In this document: one piece after another, positions 36,830-46,576 of the stretch | Layout of the letters: each line of letters begins with the position of its first letter | How positions within the stretch are numbered: the first letter of the stretch is position 1 | Assembly (NCBI GenBank): GCA_015709715.1 | Contig: CP054184.1 | Span: 3,705,001-3,769,000 of the forward strand | Direction of reading: 5' to 3' | Length of the DNA stretch: 64,000 nt | From: Nitrospira sp. | Lineage (GTDB): Bacteria; Nitrospirota; Nitrospiria; Nitrospirales; Nitrospiraceae | Notes under the pieces: generated by a model | What the model was told of the DNA's origin: nothing | Seen by the model: the letters and a program-made list of their open reading frames with translations, nothing else | Databases searched by the model: none | Translations under genes and position numbers: made by a program

Positions 36830-37167
36830 ATGCAGGTGAGAGAACAGTGGGAGTGTCGACGACACGTTGGTATTGCAGGGAGCCCATTGGGGATAGTCCC
36901 GGAGAGCCGGGGAGAGTTTCCCGTGGAATTACAGAATGGAGCGCTGTCGTTTCCGGATCGTGTGCCGCATGGCATCCAGGCGGTGTGGCCCGCAAGGTGC
37001 TGGTCGCCGACCAGGAGGGGGTCGTCGAGCGGCTGGAGTGCGATCGGGGCTTAGGGCTATTTGAGACGTACTACACGATGGGAAGTGGTTGGAAATGTCT
37101 GGTTCAGTGGGCAACGTGGCGAGGTGGCACCATGCACGCAAGCATGAGGCGGCAGGGGGGACGGTGA
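36830..37167 (+). pseudogene. Riboswitch-controlled small ORF, apparently frameshifted, unknown
   Basis: ATG 36830 has an ideal Shine-Dalgarno and opens QVREQWECRRHVGIAGSPLG, then EFPVELQNGALSFPDRVPHG IQA. After about 36985 this frame turns into Arg/Ser-rich noise, while another frame from about 36980 gives VARKVLVADQEGVVERLECD, then GLGLFETYYTMGSGWKCLVQ W, to TGA 37165-37167. One base change in length near 36982 would join them to about 112 residues. I do not recognise the product. The next frame, starting at ATG 37167, overlaps its stop. Confidence 0.35.
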
Positions 37168-37358
37168 TGGATTGGGGAGAGCATTTCTTCCAAGCGGACC
37201 CGGAGCGCTGCAGACCGGGATATCGTCCGAAGGTCGGCGGCGTGGCCCCGCTTCGTGGCTGTACGGTAAAGGTCACGCCGGAACGTCGACGCCGTGGACT
37301 GCGCAATGCCAGATTGGCCTGCCTGGCGAGACGGTTTGTTGAGCGCCACGGCCCATGA
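37167..37358 (+). CDS. Possible small ORF, unknown
   Basis: 63 codons starting in the TGATG overlap with the preceding broken ORF and ending 20 bases before the convergent DAHP synthase stop. The product begins DWGEHFFQADPERCRPGYRP and ends in an Arg-rich helix. Overlap suggests coupling, but no family is recognised and the Arg-rich C-terminus could be chance reading of GC-rich DNA. Apart from this and the riboswitch unit I see nothing in 36694-37377. Confidence 0.25.
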   Translation: MDWGEHFFQADPERCRPGYRPKVGGVAPLRGCTVKVTPERRRRGLRNARLACLARRFVERHGP

Positions 37359-37377
37359 ACCGCCTAATCGAAGGTTG

Positions 37378-38436
<1,059 letters not shown>

Positions 38437-38465
38437 GGTCGTCCTTTAGGTGAGTCGCTGATTGT

Positions 38466-38486
38466 AGTATGGTGACACAACATACT
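38466..38486. promoter_or_regulatory. Inverted repeat upstream of aroG
   Basis: AGTATG (38466-38471) and CATACT (38481-38486) form a perfect six-base inverted repeat with nine bases between, 30 bases before the aroG start and 111 before the divergent small gene. It may be an operator for either gene; no known regulator motif is recognised. Confidence 0.3.
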
Positions 38487-38596
38487 GAATTCAGGGCGGA
38501 AAGTCCATAGGAGAAAGACCAAGTCGGATCGTCCTTGCATCACGCGAAACCTTTTGCTACAACTCACGCCGTCTTGCTCTACGTACGAACAGGGTC

Positions 38597-38917
38597 ATGG
38601 TGTCTCGCCTGAGGCAGTTCAAAACCGGGTCGCTCGTTGCGTTGCTGCTCGTCGCGCTCTTGCTCGCGATGGCGCCGTTTGCCGTCGCGCTGGAGATTCA
38701 CCACGAACTGGCGGCGGCCGACCACGACGGCCACGAACATTCCGATACCGACCTCTGTCAGTGGGTGCAATATCACACGGGACACTCGCTGGCGGGCGAT
38801 GTCCCGGCCCCGTCTGCGTTCCTGGCCCATGCGCCTCCGCAGCCGGTTCGTGCACCCATCCTCGTGTCCCAATCGCTCCCTGCTTCTCGCGCCTCACGCG
38901 CGCCTCCTCAATCCTAA
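38597..38917 (+). CDS. Small exported protein with His/Asp/Cys motif (paralogue C)
   Basis: 106 residues: signal peptide SLVALLLVALLLAMAPFAVA, a His/Asp-rich block (LEIHHELAAADHDGHEHSDT DLCQWVQ) and a C-terminal SRAPPQS. The core HEHSDTDLCQW parallels HDHSDQDACAW of the protein at 23469, and the tail matches RGPP there. It directly precedes a TonB-dependent receptor, like short DUF2946-type proteins in other genomes. A periplasmic metal-binding helper of uptake is an inference. Confidence 0.6.
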   Translation: MVSRLRQFKTGSLVALLLVALLLAMAPFAVALEIHHELAAADHDGHEHSDTDLCQWVQYHTGHSLAGDVPAPSAFLAHAPPQPVRAPILVSQSLPASRASRAPPQS

Positions 38918-39015
38918 GCCCGTACCAGCTTCATTCACGTTGATGGGACCCCTGCGTTCAGACACTGGGCCGTGCTCTGCGTCGATGCGTGGGACTGGAA
39001 CTATGGGAGGTTGCG

Positions 39016-41448
39016 ATGTCTGTGTTGAAACGGATGTGCCGAGTGTGTGGTGCCGTCCTTGCCCTGATGGTCTTGGGACCAGTCGCCGTTCAGGCGCAGG
39101 TGCCTGCGGCGGGGCAGGGGCGAACGATTACCGGGACGGTGCAAAATCAGGACCTCCGGCGTGTGCCGCAGGCCACAGTGGAGGTCAAGGATCAGGAGGG
39201 CGTGCTGGTCGGTACGGGCGTAGCCGACGATGCGGGAGAATTTGCCGTGGAGGTGCCGGAACCTGGGACCTACTCCGTGAGCGCCGTGCAGGATACCTAT
39301 CGGAGCGAGTATGCCATTTTGAAGGTCGGGACGGAGCAGCCGGGACGCGTGACACTGACGCTCTCGAAAACGCGAGAGATCGCCCTCGAAGTCGTCTCGC
39401 CCTTGGCGCCGATTCAATACAAGGCTTCCAGCGAAACCTATGCGCTCAGTCGCAAGGAAATCGAAGAACTCCCGCGCGGGAACAACAACGAGTTGCACGA
39501 CGTGCTGCTCACGATCCCGAGCGCGGTCTACGGATCACTGAAGCAGGTCCACATCCGACAGGACCATGCGAATCTCCAGCTGCGCATCGACGGGGTGCCG
39601 ATTCCCGACACGGTCTCCACGACCTTCTCGGACGTTATCAGCCCTCGGGCTTGGGAGCGGGCGGACATCATCCTAGGCGGCATGGAGGCGCAATACGGCA
39701 ACAAGGCGGCGGCGGTGCTGGACATCACCACCAAGAGCGGCACCAAGCCGGCCTTCGGGTCGGCTCAGATCATGGGCGGCTCCAACCAGACGATCAATCC
39801 GTCCTTCGAATATGGCGGCACGATCGGCGAGAAGTTCCGCTTTTACATTTTGAACAGCCATACCGCGACGAATCGCGGCATCGAGCCGCCGACCCTGGGC
39901 CATTCCATCTTCCATGGGCAAAGCGAACGCAATCAGACCTTCCTCCGCGGCGACTACCAGCACGACAACAAGAACAACTTCACCTGGTTATTCCTGAACT
40001 CGGTGGCGAAGTATCAAATTCCGACCACGCCGGGCCTCGAACTCGACCCCAGCGGACAGCTATTGCCGCTGCTCCAGGCGAGTCGTCCCGGCTTCACTCC
40101 CGTCGCCTCCCAGGCCATCAATGAATTTCAAAAGGAAAACAACCAATACGGCCACATGGTGTGGCGGCACGACGTGAATGCCAACAACTTCTTCAGCCTC
40201 GCGGGTTACTTCCGCCACACACGCGCGACTTTCAAGACCGATCCGTTCAATGTCCTGGCCTATACTGCCGATCCGGCGGAGCCGTTTTCCGCGTCCGATC
40301 AGGATCGCAACGCCTATTCCACCGGCCTGCGGTTCGACTACACCTATGTGCACAACAAACATCACCTCATCAAAGCGGGCTTTCAGATCGATCGCACCCA
40401 AGCGGTGAACAAGACGCGGTTGTTCACGTTTGCGGACGATGGAGCAGGCAATCCGACGGGAGACTTGCTCGGACTCAATGCCGACAACCGCCAGATCGGC
40501 TACCGCCAAGAATTCTGGATCCAGGATCAATGGAGCCCCAACGACAAGTGGACCTTCAATCTCGGCCTGCGTGGCGACGCGGTGCAGTATTTGCGGAGTG
40601 AAGGCCAGGTCAGTCCGCGAGTCGGGGCCACCTATAAATACAATCAAGCGAACGTGTTCCACGCGTTCTACGGCCGGATGTTCACGCCGCCCAACTTGGA
40701 AGCGATTTCCTTCGCCAAGCTGAATACGCTCGGGACCAGGGCGCAACCGGAGGACGTAACCAACAACACGGTGCGGGCCGAGCGGGCGCACTATTTCGAA
40801 GTCGGCAGCTACCATGCCTTGAACCGTTACGCGACGCTGCAATTCACCGGCTGGTACAAGCTCAGCAACTTTCTCTCCGATGCCGGTCAATTCGGCACTA
40901 CGCCCCTGCTGAACTACTTTGCCTTCGAGCGAGGTTGGCAACGCGGCATCGACGGCGCCTTGAAACTGCAACTGAACGAGAACCTGACCGCACGAGGGAA
41001 TGTAGCCTGGGGACAGTGCAAAGGTTACGGCCTGCAATCCGGCCACTTTCTGCTGGAGGCGAAGGAGATTACGGATGTCAACTCACGCGGGGGCGTGTTC
41101 TGCGACCATATGCAGACGCTCACGAGTTCGGCCATCGTGAGTTACCGCTTGCTGGAACGCACCACTTTCACGGGACAGATGTTGTTCGCTTCCGGCCTGC
41201 GGACGGCGGAAAACGAAGACGCGAAGACCAATTCCACGCACAGCCCCTCCTATACGATCTACAACCTGTCCATTTCGCATGTATTCACGTTGCCGTGGGA
41301 AGGGCAGAAATTTCTGTTGGGGTTCGACATCATCAACCTGTTGGATCAAAAGTATTACATCAACCAGGGCGAAGGCAGCATCGGGCTGGGCGTGGCCCAC
41401 GCGGGCACGCCACGGTCGTTTTTCTTTCGTGGCCAATGGTTCTTTTAG
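39016..41448 (+). CDS. TonB-dependent outer membrane receptor with carboxypeptidase-like regulatory domain
   Basis: 810-residue outer-membrane barrel. Signal peptide (VCGAVLALMVLGPVAVQA), an N-terminal carboxypeptidase-regulatory-like beta domain (about 35-120; GRTITGTVQNQDLRRVPQAT), a plug (LRIDGVPIPDTVSTTFSDVI, YGNKAAAVLDITTKSG) and a barrel ending in a final strand with terminal Phe (FFFRGQWFF). GFDIINLLDQKYYINQGEGS is typical near the C-terminus. ATG 39016 follows gggaggttgcg. A His-rich small protein before it and a TonB-like protein after it suggest a dedicated uptake unit for a metal complex; the substrate is not readable. Confidence 0.88.
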   Translation: MSVLKRMCRVCGAVLALMVLGPVAVQAQVPAAGQGRTITGTVQNQDLRRVPQATVEVKDQEGVLVGTGVADDAGEFAVEVPEPGTYSVSAVQDTYRSEYAILKVGTEQPGRVTLTLSKTREIALEVVSPLAPIQYKASSETYALSRKEIEELPRGNNNELHDVLLTIPSAVYGSLKQVHIRQDHANLQLRIDGVPIPDTVSTTFSDVISPRAWERADIILGGMEAQYGNKAAAVLDITTKSGTKPAFGSAQIMGGSNQTINPSFEYGGTIGEKFRFYILNSHTATNRGIEPPTLGHSIFHGQSERNQTFLRGDYQHDNKNNFTWLFLNSVAKYQIPTTPGLELDPSGQLLPLLQASRPGFTPVASQAINEFQKENNQYGHMVWRHDVNANNFFSLAGYFRHTRATFKTDPFNVLAYTADPAEPFSASDQDRNAYSTGLRFDYTYVHNKHHLIKAGFQIDRTQAVNKTRLFTFADDGAGNPTGDLLGLNADNRQIGYRQEFWIQDQWSPNDKWTFNLGLRGDAVQYLRSEGQVSPRVGATYKYNQANVFHAFYGRMFTPPNLEAISFAKLNTLGTRAQPEDVTNNTVRAERAHYFEVGSYHALNRYATLQFTGWYKLSNFLSDAGQFGTTPLLNYFAFERGWQRGIDGALKLQLNENLTARGNVAWGQCKGYGLQSGHFLLEAKEITDVNSRGGVFCDHMQTLTSSAIVSYRLLERTTFTGQMLFASGLRTAENEDAKTNSTHSPSYTIYNLSISHVFTLPWEGQKFLLGFDIINLLDQKYYINQGEGSIGLGVAHAGTPRSFFFRGQWFF

Positions 41449-41569
41449 TATGATGCTGAACCGGGCCACCAGCGACGTTCTCAGTCGCCCGGCTCCCTGC
41501 GACGTACCGCAAGGGTGCCTTGCTGGATGGCCCGTTTGAGCATCATCTCGCAATTGGTTGGAAGACGAT

Positions 41570-42034
41570 ATGACGAACATGATTGCTGCAAGAGATCGCG
41601 TCACGAGAACGATGGTGGGGTTCTGTGTCTTGTGCCTGTGTCCGCCGGTTGGGGCGTGGGCCGTGACGGGTGATGAGGCGACGCATGAGGCGGACCATGC
41701 GCTCGATGCGGACATCATCGAATTGCCCGAGGTCCACGTTCACGGCTTGCCCTTGAACAAGGACCAGCAGTTGGGGCCGGTCGCCAAATCCACACCGTGG
41801 CCGGCCATTCCTTCGTCGTTGGACGGCAAACCGCTCGATGATTGGATGAAGGCGCGGCTGCTCGTATCGAAGGACGCTCAGGTGACCGTCGTCGTGCTGG
41901 AGCCGGCGAAGCATCGGGAGCTGACGGTGGCCGGCATCATCGCGCTCAACAAATGGACCTTCCTTCCCCAACTCAACGGCGACGACCCCGTCGACGGCGA
42001 GCTGACCGTGCGGATTCACTTCCGTTCGCAGTAG
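41570..42034 (+). CDS. TonB-like C-terminal domain protein
   Basis: 154 residues: signal segment (MVGFCVLCLCPPVGAWAV), a His/Asp/Glu-rich part (HEADHALDADIIELPEVHVH) and a C-terminal region with RELTVAGIIALNKWTFLPQL then DDPVDGELTVRIHF, which looks like the TonB_C/TonB2 fold that contacts receptors. It lacks the N-terminal membrane helix and Pro-rich spacer of a true TonB, so it may be a soluble periplasmic partner. It lies 121 bases after the receptor and is convergent with the efflux operon. Confidence 0.6.
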   Translation: MTNMIAARDRVTRTMVGFCVLCLCPPVGAWAVTGDEATHEADHALDADIIELPEVHVHGLPLNKDQQLGPVAKSTPWPAIPSSLDGKPLDDWMKARLLVSKDAQVTVVVLEPAKHRELTVAGIIALNKWTFLPQLNGDDPVDGELTVRIHFRSQ

Positions 42035-42096
42035 TGAGGCAGGGCGGCTGCTTCACCAGCCATCCGCGGTAGGTCGTCGGCTACGGCGAAGGCCGA

Positions 42097-43677
42097 TTAC
42101 CGGCCGGTACGTGTGGTCAGATCATTGTGCGCCCAATTGTTGTCCGCGTTGACATCGATCCCGCCGGCGGGCGGAGGCTTGTCGAGGTTCGTATATTGAA
42201 ACGTGCCGAATGGCTGGATTTGATCGTCCGTCGGTAATTGCTCGCGATGCCATCCGCCGCCGAGGGCCCGGAGGAGGGCCACCGACGACCGGAGGAGCTC
42301 CGCCTTGACCTGCACCGAGTCGATACGCGCCGTGAGCGTGGCCACCTGCGCATAAATGAGTTCGAGGCTCGAAGCCAGCCCCCCCTGATAGAGCTCCATG
42401 GTGAGGTCCTGCGCCTTCTGGGTCGCCCCCACCGCCGCGTCTTGGCGGTTGGCCGCGGCGGTCAATCGATTCGTCAGGCTCAAATTGTTCTCCACTTCGC
42501 GAAAGGCGTTCAGCACCGTCGAGCGGTAGAGGTCTTCCGTCTCGCGATAGGCCGACCAAGACTGCTGCAATTGCGCGCGCCGATAGCCGGCCTGAAAGAG
42601 CGGGAGTGAAACGGCAGAGCCATAGGACCAGAAACTATTCGCGAGTGAGATCAGATTGAACCCGTTGTCTTCGAACCCGCCGGAGAGGCGGAACGACACA
42701 TTCGGGAAAAAGGCGGCGCGAGCCATGCCGATGGCACGGTTGGCCTCCGCCATTCGGCGTTCCATCGCCGCGATATCGGGCCGACGTTCGAGCAAGGTGG
42801 ACGGGATGGTGTGCGGGATGGTGAAGTGCGCCACCCGCAGTTCATTGACCGAGTCGATCGTGAAAGCGGCTGGCGCCTTGTTCAGCAGAATGGCGATGGC
42901 CTGTTCCGTCACCTGACGTTGTCCTTGGATTTGGGCGTATTTGGTTTCGGTGCTGAAGAGCAGTGATTCGACGCGAGCGACGTCCAGGGCTGAGGCGATG
43001 GCGCCGGCAAACTGGGCGTTTACCAGCGCGAGCGATTGTTTGTAGAGTTCGATCGATTGGGCGTAGATCGCACTTTGCGCGTCATAGCCTCGCAGCGTGA
43101 AATAATTCGCCGCCACCTCGGCCTGCAGGCTGAGCCGCGCCAGTCCGTAGTCGGCCGCGCGTTCTTGCGCCCGATAGGTCTCCAGGCGCGTAGCATTGCG
43201 CAGCGCGGACCAAAAATCCGGCTCCCAAGAGGCCAGGCCTCCCCCATACAGAGTCGTGCCGAACTCCGAAATATTCGGGGGGCGGAAGAGCGCATCGACC
43301 GACTGCTTGTTACCTGACGCGCCGATCTCCAGACCGATGCGAGGCAAGTACTGCGCCCGCGCCTTCATCATGACGTCGCGAGCCTGGACGAACCGTTCGG
43401 CGGCCGCCTGCAGATCGGGATTGGCCACCATGGCCTGGTCCTCCAGACTGTCGAGAATCGGATCATGAAACTCCCTCCACCAGTCGGGGCGCAGTTCTCC
43501 ATCGGAGGGTTTCGCCTCGACGAAGGGACTCGAGCCCTGCCACGAGACCGGGACGACATAGCGCGGCGGCTGGTAGGGAGGCGCGAGGTCGACGGCGGGA
43601 AAGGCGCAAGCCGCGAGTGCACAGGCCAAGGCCAGTGGGGCGGCGGAGCGGGCATAGTGTCGAAGGATGCAGACCAT
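42097..43677 (-). CDS. RND outer-membrane efflux lipoprotein (NodT/OprM family)
   Basis: 526-residue trimeric outer-membrane channel. The lipobox LAAC in PLALACALAACAFPAVDL predicts a lipoprotein; two outer-membrane efflux (OEP) repeats follow, with PDLQAAAERFVQARDVMMKA, AEVAANYFTLRGYDAQ, and RRPDIAAMERRMAEANRAIG MARAAFFPNVS as hallmarks of NodT proteins. It is the last gene of a three-part pump operon read right to left; ATG 43677 or 43683 overlaps or abuts the adaptor stop. Substrate unknown. Confidence 0.9.
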   Translation of the reverse strand: MVCILRHYARSAAPLALACALAACAFPAVDLAPPYQPPRYVVPVSWQGSSPFVEAKPSDGELRPDWWREFHDPILDSLEDQAMVANPDLQAAAERFVQARDVMMKARAQYLPRIGLEIGASGNKQSVDALFRPPNISEFGTTLYGGGLASWEPDFWSALRNATRLETYRAQERAADYGLARLSLQAEVAANYFTLRGYDAQSAIYAQSIELYKQSLALVNAQFAGAIASALDVARVESLLFSTETKYAQIQGQRQVTEQAIAILLNKAPAAFTIDSVNELRVAHFTIPHTIPSTLLERRPDIAAMERRMAEANRAIGMARAAFFPNVSFRLSGGFEDNGFNLISLANSFWSYGSAVSLPLFQAGYRRAQLQQSWSAYRETEDLYRSTVLNAFREVENNLSLTNRLTAAANRQDAAVGATQKAQDLTMELYQGGLASSLELIYAQVATLTARIDSVQVKAELLRSSVALLRALGGGWHREQLPTDDQIQPFGTFQYTNLDKPPPAGGIDVNADNNWAHNDLTTRTGR

Positions 43678-43679
43678 GG

Positions 43680-44882
43680 TCACGGCTCTTTTGATGTGTC
43701 TTGTGGCATGGGCGACGGCTGACTGACGAGATCATAGCCGGGCGCCGGCGTGACGACCCGCACCTTGTCACCTTCCAGCAAGGCGGCGCTCGGGTTGTTC
43801 ACGATGCGGTCATTCAGAGAAATCCCCGCGGCCACCTCAACGGCGCTGTCCATGAGTTTGCTCACGGTGATGGGTTGCAGGCGGATGCGGTCGTCCTCGG
43901 TCACCAACGCGACTTGCGTGCCCTGTTCTTGGAACACCAACGCAGTGGAAGGAATCATGAAGACGTGCCGATCAACCGGGGCCGTCAGGTGGACCTGAGC
44001 ATAGGAGCCCGGCCAGAGCGCCCGATCATCGTTGTCGATCGTAAAGACGGTCACGGCGGTGCGCGTGCTGACATCGAAGCCTTTGGCGACGGTCAAGAAT
44101 TGCGCGACGAAATGGCGATTGGGCAATTGCGGGACCGTCACGTCGGCGGTCAAACCGGGCTGGAGGAAGGGGCCGAACGTTTCCGGCATACTGACGAAGA
44201 GGCGCAACATATGGACGTCGGCCACCGTAAAGAGGTTGCTTTTCGCACTCGGCGTACTGAGCGTCCCTTCTTTGCTGACTAAGTCGCCGACGTTGATGGT
44301 GCGTTGCGTCACCACTCCGTCGAAAGGCGCGACGATCGTTTTGAACCGAATGAAGGCCTCGATGTTTCTGACCTTCTGTTCCGCGGCCTTGACCTTCGCC
44401 GCTTCGGCTTTCAACTCCTGTTCTTTGACCGTGATCGACTGTTCTGAGACCGCGTGATTCGGGCGAAGCGCCGCCCAGCGTTGTGCGGTCACTTCGGCGA
44501 GCTTATACCGGGCGCGCTCCGTGTCCAGATCCGCCTTGGCCTGCGCATATTCGGCATCGAGATCGGGCGCATTGATTTCGGCGAGGATGTCGCCTTCTTT
44601 CACCTGATCGCCGTAGTCCTTGTACCACATCTTTACGTAGCCGGTGACGCGCGCGTAGATCGGCGCCTCATACCAACCTACGATATTGCCCGGCAGCGTG
44701 ATGGTCTCGGTCGATGCTCCCGGCTTGGGATGGACGACGGCGACGGTGGGAACGGCATCCGCGAGCGTCTGTTCACGCAGCAGTGCGGCGTCGCTCTTGC
44801 TGCCGTACATGCGATAGCCGACATAAAATGCACAGAGCAGGATCGCGACAATGGCCAAGCCCCTTCCTCCCAGCGTCTTCAT
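43680..44882 (-). CDS. RND periplasmic adaptor (membrane fusion protein)
   Basis: 400-residue HlyD/AcrA-type adaptor that joins the inner pump to the outer channel. One N-terminal anchor (LAIVAILLCAFYVGYRMYG), a lipoyl-like half motif (APIYARVTGYVKMWYKDYGD), a coiled-coil hairpin (about 110-175; AEYAQAKADLDTERARYKLA), TIVAPFDGVVTQRTINVGDL for the second lipoyl half, and a beta-barrel domain with PGSYAQVHLTAP. CAT at 44880-44882 was chosen as start; the preceding frame is a shadow of the permease gene. It overlaps the permease stop. Confidence 0.9.
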   Translation of the reverse strand: MKTLGGRGLAIVAILLCAFYVGYRMYGSKSDAALLREQTLADAVPTVAVVHPKPGASTETITLPGNIVGWYEAPIYARVTGYVKMWYKDYGDQVKEGDILAEINAPDLDAEYAQAKADLDTERARYKLAEVTAQRWAALRPNHAVSEQSITVKEQELKAEAAKVKAAEQKVRNIEAFIRFKTIVAPFDGVVTQRTINVGDLVSKEGTLSTPSAKSNLFTVADVHMLRLFVSMPETFGPFLQPGLTADVTVPQLPNRHFVAQFLTVAKGFDVSTRTAVTVFTIDNDDRALWPGSYAQVHLTAPVDRHVFMIPSTALVFQEQGTQVALVTEDDRIRLQPITVSKLMDSAVEVAAGISLNDRIVNNPSAALLEGDKVRVVTPAPGYDLVSQPSPMPQDTSKEP

Positions 44883-46576
44883 CGTGCAGGTGCTCCTTTG
44901 TGCGGAGCCATTCGCCGGTTGTAGATCATCGCGTAGACGCAGGGCACGAAAAACAGGGTGAAGAGCGTGGCGACGAGCAAGCCGCCGATGACTGCGCGGC
45001 CCAGCGGAGCGTTCTGCGAATAACCCGTTGCCATGGGCACCATCCCGAGGATCATGGCCGAGGCCGTCATGAGTACCGGGCGGAAGCGAGTCTTTCCGGC
45101 TTCGAGCGCGGCCAGCAGCGCGTCGCCGTGCTCTTGCAGCCGCTCGCGCGCATAGGACACGACGAGAATCGAATTGGCGGTCCCCGTGCCCATGGTCAAG
45201 ATGGCGCCCGTCAGCGCCGGCTCCGACAGACGCGTATGGCTGAGGAACAGGGCCCACGCGATGCCCGCCAAGGCGCCGGGCAAGGCCGTGATGATGATGA
45301 AGGGATCGAGCCAGGATTGGAAATTGACCACGATCAGCAGATAGACCAATACGATCGAGGCGAGCAGTCCGAAGATCAGTTCGGCGTAGGCCTCGTACAT
45401 CAGCGAGGCCTGGCCGTGGATTTGTACTTCTGCGCTGCGGGGTTTCTCATGTGCCATGCTCGTGGCCACAGCCTGAACGTCCGCCAAGACCCCTCCGAGG
45501 TCGCGTCCTTCGGCGGAGACATAGATGTCGAACAACGGCATGATGTTGCCGTGTGTGATCACACCCGGTGTGCCTGTCGGTGAAATGTCGGCCAGATTGC
45601 CGAGCAACTGCACATTGTTTTCCGCGACGTTGGTCGAGGAATCCACCGGGACGGTCTTGAGACTGTTGACGCTGTTGATCTGCGGCTGGGGCGTATAGAC
45701 GTTGATCAGGTACGACATGCCGGTAGAAGGATCGAGCCAATAAATTTGGTCGACTTGCTGACTGCCGGCGGTCGTCATGAGCAGGTTGTCGGCGATGTCC
45801 TTCTCGGTCCTATTCACGCCGAGCCCGAAGGTGCGGTTGCCTTCCACCATGAGGGTCGGCGTGCGCATCGTCTGTTGGATGACCACGTCTGCGGCGCCGG
45901 GGATTTCGCGGAACTTGCCCGCCAATTTGAGGGCGAACGCATAGTTGGAATACATGTCCGGGCCGTTGACCTGCACGTCGATCGGTGCAGGCGCGCCGAA
46001 GTTGAGAATTTGCGCGGTCAGATCGGACGGCTGGAACGTGAATTCCGTGCCGGGATACCGCTCCTTCAGGCCTCTGCGGAGCAGCGTGCGATACTCCCAC
46101 ACCGGCGACTTCTCATCCTTCAACAGAATCGTGAGATCACAATCCTGTGAACCGATCGTCGGCGTCGGAATGAAGGCCAAGTTGTGCGGTCCGACCGGTA
46201 GGCCGCAATTACTGACGATGTTTTCGACCTGACCGGGCAGCAACTCCTGGATACTCCGGGACACGAGGGTGGCGATGCGCCCCGACACCTCGATGCGGGT
46301 TCCGATCGGCGCCCGCATATGCATCTGTATGACGCCCGAACGGATCTCGGGAAAGTAATCGCGCCCGAGGAAGAAGAACAGGGAGAGGGAGCCCAGCGCG
46401 ATCGCCAGCGAGACCATGACGAAGGAGTTGCGATGGGCGATCACCCGTTCGAGCAGGGCGCCGTAGCGCTCGACGGTCCGATTGAAACGCCGCTCGAACC
46501 CCTTCTGAAATCGCACGAAGGGATTTCGCGATCGGTCTGCCTCGGATTGGTCCCGCGGTTCATGCGGTTGCGACAT
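44879..46576 (-). CDS. RND efflux permease, C-terminal half
   Basis: 565 residues that correspond to the second half of an AcrB-type permease: amphipathic NPFVRFQKGFERRFNRTVER, TM7 (FVMVSLAIALGSLSLFFFLG), the large periplasmic loop, and TM8-12 (FGLLASIVLVYLLIVVNFQS; GTGTANSILVVSYARERLQE; GRAVIGGLLVATLFTLFFVP). Normally it is fused to the half encoded just upstream. Its ATG (46576) lies 17 bases inside the end of the N-half frame, with only a weak ribosome-binding site, so either the permease is made as two halves or a frameshift separates them. Confidence 0.85.
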   Translation of the reverse strand: MSQPHEPRDQSEADRSRNPFVRFQKGFERRFNRTVERYGALLERVIAHRNSFVMVSLAIALGSLSLFFFLGRDYFPEIRSGVIQMHMRAPIGTRIEVSGRIATLVSRSIQELLPGQVENIVSNCGLPVGPHNLAFIPTPTIGSQDCDLTILLKDEKSPVWEYRTLLRRGLKERYPGTEFTFQPSDLTAQILNFGAPAPIDVQVNGPDMYSNYAFALKLAGKFREIPGAADVVIQQTMRTPTLMVEGNRTFGLGVNRTEKDIADNLLMTTAGSQQVDQIYWLDPSTGMSYLINVYTPQPQINSVNSLKTVPVDSSTNVAENNVQLLGNLADISPTGTPGVITHGNIMPLFDIYVSAEGRDLGGVLADVQAVATSMAHEKPRSAEVQIHGQASLMYEAYAELIFGLLASIVLVYLLIVVNFQSWLDPFIIITALPGALAGIAWALFLSHTRLSEPALTGAILTMGTGTANSILVVSYARERLQEHGDALLAALEAGKTRFRPVLMTASAMILGMVPMATGYSQNAPLGRAVIGGLLVATLFTLFFVPCVYAMIYNRRMAPHKGAPAR

